Shown here: positions 1 to 12,385 of the stretch, in pieces
Layout: every line of letters begins with the position of its first letter
Position numbering within the stretch: position 1 is the first letter of the stretch
Origin: Notolepis coatsorum
Taxonomy: Eukaryota > Chordata > Actinopteri > Aulopiformes > Paralepididae
Direction: 5' to 3'
Assembly (NCBI GenBank): GCA_963971535.1
Contig: OZ020599.1
Span: 92,138,743 to 92,202,742, forward strand
DNA length: 64,000 nt
Program-made: the position numbers and the translations under genes
Notes under the pieces: generated by a model
What the model saw: the letters and a program-made list of their open reading frames with translations, nothing else
Database searches by the model: none
Told to the model about the DNA's origin: nothing

Positions 1-478
1 AACACTGCCAGGCCAGACACGCCCAGGCATGCCCAAACACAGGACTAGGTCAGAAAAGAAAGAAAGAAACTGATTCAGAAAAAGAAGGCTTCAACTATGG
101 TAGTTTGGGAGCTGGAGAGTGCAAACACCTCTAACTATAACAACTATAATGGTCAAAAAGAAGGCTTCAACTATGCTAGCTTGAGAGCTGAGAGTGCAAA
201 CACCTTTGTCAAAGACTAGAATGAAACTGGGGCTTAAATAACACTGCCAGGTCAGACACGCCCAGGCATGCCCAAACACAGGACTAGGTCAGAAAAGAAA
301 GAAAGAAACTGATTCAGAAAAAGAAGGCTTCAACTATGGTAGTTTGGGAGCTGGAGAGTGCAAACACCTCTAACTATAACAACTATAATGGTCAAAAAGA
401 AGGCTTCAACTATGCTAGCTTGAGAGCTGGAGAGTGCAAACACCTTTTTTAGTAAGCTATTTGTATTTGTATAGTCAT
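1..478. repeat. 239-bp tandem duplication
   Basis: A unit of about 239 bp occurs almost twice: the motif acactgccagg at position 2 recurs at 241, followed by matching sequence including the run of gaaagaaa and two internal copies of gaaggcttcaactatg. Within each unit the segment ending in gagtgcaaacacct is itself repeated. No coding potential is seen. Confidence 0.8.
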
Positions 479-960
479 TTTAAGCTCCTGGGCGCCAGTT
501 TGGACGCCATCTTGAAAATGATGCCTTTCCGGAAGGTGTATTTTCCTAGATTTTTAGTATGTTCACAAGCATGTCTAGAGGTACCAGAATCAAGTGAAAA
601 ATCATAGTTATATATTTTTTTCTATTGAGATATATAGCCATTTTAAGCTTGGTCTGCCGCCATTTTGGACACCATCTTGAAAATTAAGCCTTTCTGGAAG
701 ATGTATTTTCCTAGATTTTTAGTATGTTAGTGAACATGCCCAGAGGTACCAGAATCAGTTGAGAAATCCTTTGCACCATATTCTCAATTTGAGATATAGC
801 CATTTTAATATCTCCACCGCCATCTTGGAAATGGCGGCTTTCGGGGGGGGTCGATTTTGATCGACTTTTAGTATGTTATTTAGCACGCCCAATACTATCG
901 GAATCCATCGAAAAACCTTTTGTATCAATTTTTTTTGGGTTAAGTGCTTTTTTTTCATAG
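470..960. repeat. imperfect ~160-bp tandem repeat, three copies
   Basis: Three diverged units begin near 470, 635 and 795. Each has gccattttaa, then a GC-rich piece with gccatcttg, then tttttagtatgtt and accagaatc or tcggaatc. They are too diverged for a recent array. No gene is seen here. Confidence 0.65.
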
Positions 961-978
961 ATTGACTCGCCTATATGT

Positions 979-1032
979 ACAACCTTGAGGAGTATCTCGG
1001 GATGCTGATGAATAACATAGCTCCATCAGAGA
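979..1032 (-). other. possible decayed copy of the 3' end of actr8 exon 5
   Basis: The plus-strand stretch starting ccttgaggagtatctcggg resembles the fossil at 3029-3076 and, more weakly, the true end of actr8 exon 5 at 3153-3200, with the shared core gatgaataacat against gatcacgtggctcc. Reading frame and splice donor are lost. It could instead be a chance member of an unrelated repeat. Confidence 0.35.
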
Positions 1033-1163
1033 CCCGATTGTGAATTTGGTCAGAAACGTGAGGGTACCAACAACCAAATTCTGTCAGAACCTTGGTTTAA
1101 TGTCTCGGCACTCACATCTGTATGGTGTCCCCATCACCGTAAAAGGGGCGTTGTTACTGCCAA

Positions 1164-1347
1164 GTCCAGAGGACAGAGTGCTCCCTGCTGGACAACAACA
1201 CCACCAGGTCCAGAGGACAGAGTGCTCCCTGCTGGACAACAACACCACCAGGTCCAGAGGACAGAGTGCTCCCTGCTGGACAACAACACCACCAGGTCCA
1301 GAGGACAGAGTGCTCCCTGCTGGACAACAACACCACCAGGTCCAGAG
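1164..1347. repeat. 44-bp minisatellite, left part (about 4 copies)
   Basis: Units start at 1164, 1208, 1252, 1296 and 1340, exactly 44 bp apart, each beginning gtccagaggacagag and containing ctccctgctggac. As 44 is not a multiple of three, open frames through it are artefacts. The array is interrupted at 1347 by a hAT element and resumes at 2292. Confidence 0.95.
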
Positions 1348-1945
1348 TAGTGTTGTCAAAAATATCGAAGTATCGATACATATCGATACTGAATATTTAA
1401 AACGGCTTCAATACTCATTTCCCGAAGTACCGATACTTTCTGCAGTATCGGTACCAGCTGGCTTGCTCCCGCAAGTTGTTGACAGACAGACGCGCTGCCA
1501 GAGCCTTGCCCTTCCGCCTCCTCCTCCTCCTCCTCCTCCTCCTCCTCCTCCTCCTCCTCCTCCTCGCTCAGAGCAACAGACACAAGCTGCTGCAGCCTCC
1601 TCCCCCTCACAGCCGGGCAGCGCAGCCCTGTCTTCAGTTTGTAAACAACGCTATTATTAGCTAACGTTAGCTGTCGTTCCTCCGTTAGCTTAATGCTAGC
1701 TAGCTGGCCACCTATTACTTCATGGAAACGGAATAACGTCAAGCCGAGCCCACTACACCAGTACACGCATGAACTCGACACAACTACCCCGTTTCCAACG
1801 TTCGGTCGAGCGGAGCCGGAGCCCATCCTACACCAGTACACGCATGAACTCGACACAACATTACCCCGCCTCCATGAAGTGTCCAATTAGCAGCAATGTT
1901 GTTGAAAATGTAACATTAATAAATGCTCCGAGCATAGCTCCGGAG

Positions 1946-1979
<34 letters not shown>

Positions 1980-2291
1980 ATAACTAGAAAGGTGCGCTCA
2001 GTAGACCTAAAATCTCCAGCAGCCACTCTCTTTCTCTCTCTCTCTCTCTGATCTAAAGATAAACAAAGGGTTTTAAAAGTGTATTTATCTTCTCGTATAG
2101 TACCAGAGAGAAGCTGAGGAGAATCAACCAGCAACAAAAGCAAAATTTGTTAAAAAAAATATATATATATATATATTATAATAAAAAAGAAATTATTATA
2201 ATTTTTTTTTTTGGTATTGAAAGTATCGAAAGTATCGATACTTTTCAAGGTATCGTATCGAAGTCGAAATTCCAGTATCGTGACAACACTA
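1348..2291. mobile_element. non-autonomous hAT element inserted in the minisatellite
   Basis: The 944-bp segment starts with TAGTGTTGTCA and ends with its exact inverted complement TGACAACACTA. It is flanked by the perfect 8-bp target duplication GTCCAGAG (1340-1347 and 2292-2299), the hAT signature. Subterminal sequence is rich in tatcgata. Inside are a CTC-triplet run (about 1518-1565), a twice-repeated segment containing cagtacacgcatgaac (1758 and 1840), two TC microsatellites and an AT run. No transposase is present, so it must have been moved in trans. Confidence 0.92.
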
Positions 2292-2816
2292 GTCCAGAGG
2301 ACAGAGTTCTCCCTGCTGGACAACAACACCACCAGGTCCAGAGGACAGCGTGCTCCCTGCTGGACAACAACACCACCAGGTCCAGAGGACAGAGTTCTCC
2401 CTCCTGGACAACAACACCACCAGGTCCAGAGGACAGAGTGCTCCCTGCTGGACAACAACACCACCAGGTCCAGAGGACAGAGTGCTCCCTGCTGGACAAC
2501 AACACCACCAGGTCCAGAGGACAGAGTTCTCCCTCCTGGACAACAACACCACCAGGTCCAGAGGACAGAGTGCTCCCTGCTGGACAACAACACCACCAGG
2601 TCCAGAGGACAGAGTGCTCCCTGCTGGACAACAACACCACCAGGTCCAGAGGACAGAGTGCTCCCTGCTGGACAACAACACCACCAGGTCCAGAGGACAG
2701 AGTGCTCCCTGCTGGACAACAACACCACCAGGTCCAGAGGACAGAGTGCTCCCTCCTGGACAACAACACCACCAGGTCCAGAGGACAGAGTGCTCCCTGC
2801 TGGACAACACCACCAC
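2292..2816. repeat. 44-bp minisatellite, right part (about 12 copies)
   Basis: Units of 44 bp continue in the same phase from 2292 to about 2816. Variants differ at a few fixed sites (gttctccc against gtgctccc, cctcctgg against cctgctgg), which suggests turnover by unequal exchange. Long open frames on both strands here come only from the repetition. Confidence 0.95.
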
Positions 2817-2904
2817 TTTCCAACAGCAGCCTGACCAGGGCTTGAACCACCGATCATGAACCCAGAGCCCTACCTATGTGGCCCTGCTGCCTATATAACC
2901 TGTA

Positions 2905-3080
2905 GGTAGGTACATCATCATACCTTTAATTAATTCCAGATGCATCAGCAATTGTAGTAGTACAGTAGTAGTATTTATAGCAGCAATATTACGTTGGTAG
3001 TATTACCTAATATGTAGGTATATCTCACCTTTGAGAAGTATATCAGGATGTGTATGAATAACATGACTCCAGATGTATCA
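2905..3080 (-). other. decayed duplication of actr8 exon 5 end and its intron
   Basis: Plus-strand 3018-3076 (tatatctcacctttgag then gactccagatg) mirrors the true exon 5 end and donor at 3141-3200 (tatatcttacctttaag then ggctccagatg). The intron parts also match: both have a gtagtagta run and a ttggtgg or ttggtag piece. The spacing is about 122 bp. The copy contains small deletions and no useful frame. This looks like an old tandem duplication. Confidence 0.6.
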
Positions 3081-3152
3081 GTACTTCTTGTAGTAGTATT
3101 GGTAGCAGTAATATCTTGGTGGTAGTACATCCCATATGCAAGTATATCTTAC

Positions 3153-3326
3153 CTTTAAGTCTTTGAGGGGGATCTCCAGGTGTTTATGGATCACGTGGCT
3201 CCAGATGGTCTCCAGGTCGGTCAGCGTGGCCGTCAGCGAGCCACCGGCGCCGGGATGAACATTGAGCTGACCTCTGGTCATGGGCCAGTGGAAGTCATAG
3301 CAGTCTGATGGGTTCACATACAGAGC
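3153..3326 (-). CDS. actr8: actr8 coding exon 5
   Basis: Acceptor TCCCCAG, 58 codons ALYVNPSDCYDFHWP to IPLKDLK, donor GTAAGA. This is the last actr8 exon inside the window. A decayed partial copy of its end lies just beyond the donor. Confidence 0.96.
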
Positions 3327-6300
3327 CTGGGGAGAGGAGGGAGGAAGTGAGAGAGTGCATATATGTTTGTCAAGGATAGAGTTATGAAGAAAATGATTGC
3401 AGACATTAAAAAGGAGACATTCTGGGGTTAGGGTTAGTAAGAGACCACACGTGTGAGAGTGAGCACTGAGCATGCATACATACACACACACACACACATA
3501 CACTGACCTCCTCTCCCACCAGATGCTGGGGTTGGTGGGTTGTGTTGGTCCACTTCACTCTGGAGCTGCTGTCTAGAATGGCTGGGCGGATCTGACGGTT
3601 GTATGACCTGGCCTGGAGACCCACACACACATTTAGGCTATTTCTGGAGACATTGCATTGACTTACATTCATTCCCTGGACCCTAACCTTAACTATAACA
3701 ATTACATGCCTGACACTAGGGCTCGGTGATTAATCGATTTTATCGATTAATTCGAATTCATGATTCACACATTTCTTTTTTCACAAGTGACCTTTTATTT
3801 TACAAAAAGTGATGTTTGATTTGCACTTTATTAATCCCAATAGGGAATTTCATTCTTGTTTGATGATCAAGAGGCACCTTTTATTTGTTTTAAGTGAAGT
3901 TTGGTGAAAAAGCAAGTTATTGCACATTAATCCCAATAGGGACATTCATCTTTGTTTGATCAAGAAGAGTAACTTTTTATATAATATTAAAAAAAAATTT
4001 AAGTGAAGATTGGTGAAAGTTAGGTTTGCACTTCAATCCCAATAGGGAAATTCATCTTGGTTTGATAATTTTTTTGTGTCAAATAAAAACAAAGCTTATT
4101 TGAATGATTTCCTTGGCGTTTCTAGTTTTTAATCGATTAAAATCGTAAATCGGATGTGGTGAGATTTAATTTTTAGGCCATATCGCCCAGCCCTACCTGG
4201 CTGACACTAACCTTAACCTAACCCTAACCAAACCATAATATTAACCAAATCAGCTTTTACCACAAGCTGTCCCCAATCAGCTGGTTTGTCGTTTTAGACG
4301 CGTCACACATTGTCCAGAAGTCAAGAAACACACCCACCTGCTCAGCAGACACGGGTGTCCTGCGTACTCCGTTGGACATCTTCTTGGACCAGATGGCCTG
4401 GTCCACCATTTTAAGACCATTCTGCCTCTGCTCAGAACTCTCTGGTTTCTGTCAGAAAGGAGGAAAACACTTGAACGATGTCAGACATCTCTCCTGCAGC
4501 GGCACAGCGCTAACAAGGAAACTATAAGAGAAGGACGGGTCATCACATCAGAATACCAGCATTCTATGCTCTGCTCTGTGCCAGACTTTGGTGCCAGTTC
4601 TATTGAAGCCTGTATTAAAATGAAAAATATACAAGCTAATGTGAGGAAATATACATCAACCATCAAACATTAGCTAGTTAACAATGCAACAGATTGTCGA
4701 TAATTCTGACATAATCTGTTTAAATTACATGGTCATAAAAGAGGAGATGGCTGATCCCATTCAACTCAATGTTGGGTGAACTGAAAGTTTCCACACTTGG
4801 CACCAATGTGCGTTCAACGTGCTACACAGTGACATAATGACCCTTCCTTCATTTATAGTTTCCTTGAGTGCTAAGACCTAGTGTGGAGAGAAGGGTCTGG
4901 CTATGCATGACTACAACTGCAGTAAGAGTGACATCACATGCCCATCCCTCAACCGCCATCCTCTGATGACCACTGCAAGTGAAGCCCAGTTCAGACTACA
5001 TGATTATAGCCCTGATTTTCCACTCACCCATGGCCCAATAGTAGCCAATTTGCTTTTAGTAGCCAATTTGATAATTTGACCGTGGTTACTTTATTGTATG
5101 AAGGTGCTGTGTTATTGTGAAGGTGTTTTGAGATTATTGACTAATGAGCTGGGCAGTGGGCATAGGCGGGGCTCAGATGATCTCGGGCACAGCCTATTTA
5201 TATGTGTCACAGGTGCACAGCGGGAGGGAATTGGGAAACGTCACAGGGAAGCCACACAGTTATATATCGTATTTGCTTATCGCGTCCCGCTCTGAGCCTT
5301 ATGAGATACCCCTTATCTCCTATGATACCTACTGTATCCCCAACGAACAACTACATGCACCCCACACCTGTATGGGGCCCCGCCCCTATGGAGGCGTAGC
5401 CCATATAACCATGACTCTGGTCACCAAACACCCTTCCTCTATTTCGTTCCAGCGTACTGGCTGCGTGCACCATACGTTAACTAGCAGGATGAAAAGATTA
5501 AGGAAGATTCGTAATGTTGAAGGCTTACCGGAGGATTGTTTTTCCCTGGATTCTCCAGAGCTTGTTTCGGCGACACATGAGACCTGTGCTGGTGGTTCCT
5601 CGGCTGACGACGACGGACCGAGGGGCAGCGTACAAGGTTTGACTAGCGGGTCGGCTTGTACAAAGGTGAGGTCTGTGTCAGTAGGCATCAATGTCGGTGT
5701 TGGTCGTGCTGTGGAGTATGTTTCGGCACCAGGGCCGGGGCGGCTTGGCGATCGTTCCACTGTAGTGGGCGATGTCCTGGCGATCCTGGAACATGCTGTT
5801 AACGCTAATGCTACTACTGCTTCTTCTGCTAACGCTGATGTTGACGCTGGAATGTCTAATAATCCCCGCCGCGGGATACCGCTTTTCCCTCCTCTTGCCA
5901 GCTTCATTGATGAAGGTCAGTCGGTGGTGGATGTGGGGGGGTTCGCTGAGCTCTATTTACCTTTTTTACGGGTGAAGGGGTTGACAACGGGGTGCAGGCC
6001 GGGGGTACCTTGGCTAAGCAGCCAGGTAGCTTCTTTTCTGTGCCCAGGCGGGGATGAACGACGTTCCGCCCGGCCGATGCTTGATAGCATATCGGCTCGG
6101 AGGGTGGCAGTATGGACGGATGAGTGGTATACTGCTGCAGGATGGCATTTAGCAGCGGCCAGTGTTATGGCTCAGCTGGCTACTTTCCTATCCAAGATGG
6201 CGTCGGGTTGTAGGTCTTTGGGTCCAACCGACATTGTAAACGTGATTCATGTTTGTGGTGTTATAGAGATCTTGACTCAGTCGCAAGCTATAACTGCGGG

Positions 6301-9300
6301 GAGGATTCGGATGCTATCGACTTTGGTTGTTAGGCATGTTTGGTTGGAGCAGTCTCCTCTTGGGGAAGAGGATAGGTTTTCTCTCCTCGCGACTCCTTTT
6401 TCCACAGATAGTCTTTTTGGGCGTTCTGTGGAGGCGCAGGCGGTTATTGATCTGGGTCCTACACCGCCTCACGCTGTGCAGCCAGAGGTGGGAGCACGGT
6501 CTCGTCAACGACTGTGGCGAGATCCTCGACAGGCGGCCATGTTTCCCCCGCCAGTGGTGCCCTGGTTGGAGAGTCAACAGGGTATCGCGAGGCCGACAGC
6601 CTTGGCGGCCGAGGGATCGGCCATTTTGGGTGAATTCGGGTTTGGTAAACCAACCCGTCGTCATTTTGCCGCGAGCAGCCCGCTCCCCGTTCAATCCTCT
6701 CTCTGTTACCCCCAGAAGCGGGGCTCTGAGCGTTCTCCTTTGGCTGCGGGCCGCGAACCTTCATTGAAGCGTATGCGGCCCCATTCTTCGCTTCTCATGG
6801 GGGCAGGGGCTGACACCCAGTTGATGGCTGAGCCTGGGTCTGTCCGTGAGAATGTTCCGTCGTCGCGTGGTTCCTACACCGCAGGTTGTGGGTGGGTGGA
6901 ACCTGGTGTTACAGCTGCCACTAGCTCCAGTGGTCAGCAGGGGGACTCAGTGCCTCTTCTGTTGAATGCTCAGCAGGGGTTACCCCGGCTTCGCCTTCGC
7001 CAGGCGGGGTATCACGCTGTTGCCTCCCACTCCCGTCAAACCGGCAGTGGTCTGCAAAGGAGAGGCGAGCGTGATTTGAGTGGTAGCAATATCACTGCAG
7101 GGCTTCGGCGTGTAGGAGCCCATGGGGTCCTCATGCCTTGCGTGTCTAGCTGCGGAACAACTCCTCAGCATGCGCTGGAGGGGTGTTCAGGGGGCGAGTG
7201 TGTGTCCACAAGTTTGATGACAGCTCCTCCCGTATCAAACCGGCCCTTTCTGTCGGGGTCCCCCCTTGGGTGCTTTGCACGACGGGGGGGACCGGGCCAA
7301 CTATCTACTGTTCCTTGCGGCCCAGCGTCAGTTGACGGCGGGGGCGCTGTGGGATTATATTCACATATGGCGACGGGAATGCCCTTTGAATCGGTGGATG
7401 CGGAGAACGTTAGAGGCGGGGCTGGTTTTGCAGTTCGCACAACCCCATCCTCCGTTCTCAGTTTGGTGCCGACCCTATTGTTAGGGTCAGACGCAGTGAC
7501 AGCCCTGGCCGACGAGATCCAATCTCTGTTGGCGAAGCAGGCCGTCGTTGTGGTCCCGAGAGAGGACGCAATGTCAGGCGTCTACTCCCGTTATTTTCTG
7601 GTACCCAAGAAAACAGGGGGGGTCAGACCTATACTCGATCTGTCCGCGTTCAATCGGTTGATTGTAGCGAGACCATTCAGGATGTTGACCGTCCGACTCC
7701 TTCTGCTTGCTGTCAGGAGGGGGGACTGGTTCACCTCCATAGACCTGAAGGATGCGTTTTTTCACATCCCCATTTTCCCTCCTCACAGGAAGTTCCTACG
7801 GTTCCTGTTTCAGGGCGTAGCGTACGAGTACCACAGAATGCCGTTCGGTTATTCTCTGGCTCCCCGCACATTCACCAAGTGCGTGGCGGCTGCTCTGGGG
7901 CCATTACGTCGTCGGGGGATACGAGTCCTGTTCTATCTCGACGACATTCTACTCCTCAGCCGTTCAGAGGAGGTTGCCAGGTCTCATACTTGGCTGGTGG
8001 TGGAATTCCTCACCAGCCTGGGTTTTGCTGTGAATTGGGAGAAGAGTACCCCTCTTCCCAGTCAACAGGTGGAGTACTTGGGCTTGACATTGAGGTCGAG
8101 GCCCATGATTGCGACCCTCTCGGAGCAGCGTCAGGGGGTTATCCGTCGCGCGCTCGGTTTCCGTCTGGGAGGGACGGTTACGGCGCTGCAGGTGATGCGT
8201 CTGCTGGGCCTTATGTCGGCTGCTCACACGGTGGTTCCTCTTGGCCTCCTCTTTATGAGGAGGATACAGAGGTGGTTTGTCTCTTTGAGAATAGATCCGG
8301 TGAGGGACAAAAGGAAACGGTTGACGGTTCCTTTGTCGATATGGGGAGGCTGGGTACCCTCTGGGTACCCTCTCCATTGGGGTCCCCATGGGCAGCAGGG
8401 GCTCACACGTCACAGTCTTCACCGACGCCTCTCACGGGTTGGGGAGGGACGTGTCGGACCCATGCAGTGGGGGGCAGCTGGACAGGTCATGCTGGCTCGG
8501 CAGCCCTGCATATCAATGTGTTGGAGTTGAAGGCGGTCTTCCTGGTCCTCAAACGGTTCGACCACCTGTTGGTAGGCAAACATGTTTTGGTCAGGACAGA
8601 CAGTATGACGGCGGCGGCGTATATCAACAGGCAGGGTGGGACTCGTTCCGCCCGCCTGCTCCGGGCGGCGCGCGATCTGTGGCTGTGGGCATCCCGCAGA
8701 CTGCGCAGTCTGAGGGCGCTCCACATTCCTGGTACGGAGAATGTGGGGGCGGATATAATGTCTCGGGCGGTCTTCGTCACGACGAGTGGGAACTCCGCCC
8801 CGACATAGTCAGGCAGATCTGGGATCGGTTCGGGGAGGCCTCGGTGGATCTGTTTGCGTGCCGACGCTCTCACAAGTGCCCCTTGTGGTTCTCGCTCAGT
8901 CGGGCAGATCATCCCCCCTTGGGGGTGGATGCCTTCTCGACCTTTCCGTGGCCGCCCGGTCTTCTGTACGCCTTTCCTCCTGTACAGCTGTTGAGTCAGC
9001 TGTTGGAGCGGATACGGAGGGAGCGCAGGACGGTGATCCTGGTCGCACCGGACCGGGGCACGTCAGTGTGGTTCCCGGTCTTAATCCAGCTTCTGGTCGC
9101 TCCTCCTTGGGTCATTCCGTGGTCAGCGACGGCCCTCTCACAGCGCAACGGATTGTTGTTCCAGCCTCCGGTGTTGGGTCAACGCCTGGTGGTGTGGCTG
9201 GTGGGAGGGTGAGTCTGGAGGGGATGGATCCCTCGGTGGTTGATACCATCCGGTGTGCGCATGCTCCCTCCACTGTCGCGGTTTACGCGGGCAGATGGCG

Positions 9301-12300
9301 TGCGTTCCAAGAGTGGTGTAAGGGGGGGGGCTGGGACCCAGTCTCCTGCCCCTTGGATGCTGTTCTGAGTTATCTCCAGTCTCTTCTTGGTAGACTGTCG
9401 GCTTCGACGGTGAGGGTATATGCGGCAGCTATATCCTCCTATCATGAGGGTTTTGAGGGGACTGTTTTGTTCAGCCACCCTCTTGTGAAGCGTTTCCTGC
9501 TTGGCGCTCGACGCATTAAGCCGGTGCAACGCTCCTTGGCTCCGACTTGGGATCTTCAATTGGTCCTCGGTCGGTTGTCCTTGGCCCCGTTTTAGCCGCT
9601 CGAGCAGGCGCCGTTGGGACAGCTGTCCTTCAAGACCACGTTCCTACTGGCTGTCACTTCCGCTAAACGCGTAGGTGAGCTCTGTGCTCTCTCGGTACGT
9701 CCAAAGTGCCTGTCTTTTCGGACCGATTGCGGTGCCACTCTGCGACCTAATCCTGCTTTCGTGCCTAAGAATATCCGGAGTTCCTTCCTTCCTTCCTTGT
9801 CCTTGGCCCCGTTTGAGGCGCTCGAGCAGGCGCCGTTGGGACAGCTGTCCTTCAAGACCACGTTCCTACTGGCTGTCACTTCCGCTAAACGCGTAGGTGA
9901 GCTCTGTGCTCTCTCGGTACGTCCAGAGTGCCTGTCTTTTCGAACCGATTGCGGTGCCACTCTGCGACCTAATCCTGCTTTCGTGCCTAAGAATATCCGG
10001 AGTTCCTTCCGCTCCCGGGATATTGTGGTTCAGGCGTTTCGTCCTCCTCCTCACACTAGTGAGTTAGATGCGGGCCTTCACCGGTCATGTCCAGTCCGTG
10101 CTTTGGGGATTTACCTCAGCCGTACTCAGGACTTCAGGGTTACCGACCAGCTTTTTGTCTGTTACGGTGGGGCTCGTGCTGGTAAGGCACTGTCGAAGCA
10201 GCGCCTGTCCCATTGGTTGTGCGAGGGCATTACCCTCTGCTACACGTTGGCTGGGCAGGATCCCCCTGGGGGCGTCAGGGCGCACTCCACTCGTGGGGTG
10301 GCTGCTTCTGCCGCTCTCCTGGGTGGGGCCTCGGTGGAGGACATCTGTGCTGCGGCTTCATGGTCCTCCCCGGGCCCCTTTGTAAGGTTTTACCTCATGG
10401 ACATGACCGGGGGTTCTGTCTCCCAGGCGGTTCTGGGGTCTGTGGCCTTTCCTGCTTCCCGTCCTTTGGTAGGGTAGCAGGAGTGTATGGGTATGGGCCA
10501 CAGTGTGTTGAGTCACACGTGGTTTCGCCTGTACGGTGTGTTCAAGGGGTTCTAGTTCCCTCTTGTTCGCATTCAGGTGGAGTTGACTGCGCCCCCCCTT
10601 CATTAGGAAGGATGGGGTGACAGGGCTCCCCGCACCCCTTGATGTGGGCTTACGGGTCCTCAGGGGGTACATCTGTCGGGTCTCGCGTCCGCTCTTCCCT
10701 ATATCTCATAAGGCTCAGAGCGGGACGCGATAAGCAAATACGATATATAACGATAGGTTATGTATTAGTATTGGCTGAGCGTCCCGCTCTGCGCGGCCCT
10801 GAGTTCCCTCTTGAGGGATCTTTTCCTGGAACGGGATTTGGCGAGGAAGGGTGTTTGGTGACCAGAGTCATGGTTATATGGGCTACGCCTCCATAGGGGC
10901 GGGGCCCCATACAGGTGTGGGGTGCATGTAGTTGTTCGTTGGGGATACAGTAGGTATCATAGGAGATAAGGGGTATCTCATAAGGCTCAGAGCGGGACGC
11001 TCAGCCAATACTAATATAACTAGGTTATCTACATAACCTATCGTTTTTCAACCGTGCGTGTTTTGTTTGTTTTCAGTTGCTTTGAGTTATTTTCTGGTTT
11101 CTTTTGCAACACAAGTTTATTTGTTTAAGTTACAGTTTAAACACAGAGTTTATGTTATGCTTTGCTTTATCCACCCTGCAAGCAAAAATAAAATTTTAAA
11201 TGCACTCAACGAGATGACCTGATTTACTGTCAACAGCACCACGCGTTGGAAAGAGCTTCGTACCATATCCCTCACTGGCATCTTTTTGTTGTTCGCTTGC
11301 CCTTAGACTGTGTCTGGAGTGAACACATTTTGTTGCAATGATTATTCAAATGTTCAGCCATATTCTGAATATAATACACAATGAGAATATGGAAGGAAAA
11401 TAACAACATTTAGTCATTTAGCTGATGCTTTTGTCCAAAGCGACTTGTGTGTTTACTGCAGAGTGGAGGGACTGGGAGACCCATGTTACTGACCAAACAC
11501 TCTATATCAGTGATGGCCGTCAGAATGTAGAGCTATAGGGAGGTTAGTCTGACGTCACTTTGGACCGCCCGAGAGGTCCACCCGTATAGGGATTTATCAT
11601 TGGGGAAATGGGATTATCGGCTATTGTAACAATTCTGCCTCATGAACTTTCAATTGAAAGCTTTAAATGTTTGCACAAAATGAGTTCCCTTCTATCACTA
11701 ACATTATTGTTTAAGCATTTTTGGTTGAAATAAAATTCAGCAATTTTTTTTTGCGATTAATTGCGAATATTTTCATGTTGAGCTATAGATTGTGGATGAA
11801 TACACACAGAAAGGTACACCATGCAAATGTTCATGCTTTATTTGTTTTAAACGAGACGATTTAGAAATGGGCAATGGGGAAATACGTTGCAATTTTGTGA
11901 GGTGGACCGGCCGGAAACAGTAATGACGTAACCACTACACCTCCCTATTAAACACTTATTTTAACAAAGGATGACCACTTACAGTACCTTTAAAGTCAGG
12001 TAGCTAGTAGTGTAGTAGGCAGTAGTGTGAGTGTGGTTTTAAAGTGGTAATCCGTGGGAAACACTTCATCTACTACAGTACAATACTTACATTGAGTCCG
12101 TCTCTCAGCAGCCACTGGTCTTCATATTTGGGCTGCCCGCTCTGTTTGTGCCTGCGAGCTATCACATGGGGGACAGTGACAGGAAGAGTGTCTGTCGCTC
12201 TACCGATTCTCAGCGTCCTCGAACCTGGGTGGATGACGACTATGAAGTTGCTCTGTATTTGCTGGAAAGAAACAAAGTTGGCAAGGTATTGAGATGTAAC

Positions 12301-12347
12301 ATGCAAAAAAAATCAACTGCATAGTAATGACGGAAAGGCAATGATTC

Positions 12348-12385
<38 letters not shown>

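Larger units (their letters stand above)
5259..11045 (+). mobile_element. DIRS-type tyrosine-recombinase retrotransposon
   Basis: This 5.8-kb element has the full DIRS layout: left inverted terminal repeat, gag-like region, reverse transcriptase, RNase H, adenine-methyltransferase-like domain, tyrosine recombinase, internal complementary region, right inverted terminal repeat. It starts GTTATATATCG and ends CCTATCGTT, with the GTT at both ends expected for DIRS insertion, and has no target duplication. DIRS elements are thought to replicate through a circular DNA and integrate with the recombinase instead of an integrase. It lies antisense in actr8 intron 2. The terminal repeats are identical but the coding region is broken in several places, so it is probably not autonomous. 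Confidence 0.95.

Noticed and set aside
1040..2859. Long open frames on both strands
   Set aside because: They run through a 44-bp repeat whose length is not a multiple of three, so every frame is open by repetition. They do not represent genes.
4196..4250. Interstitial telomere repeat
   Set aside because: Only two or three irregular cctaac words occur; too short and degenerate.
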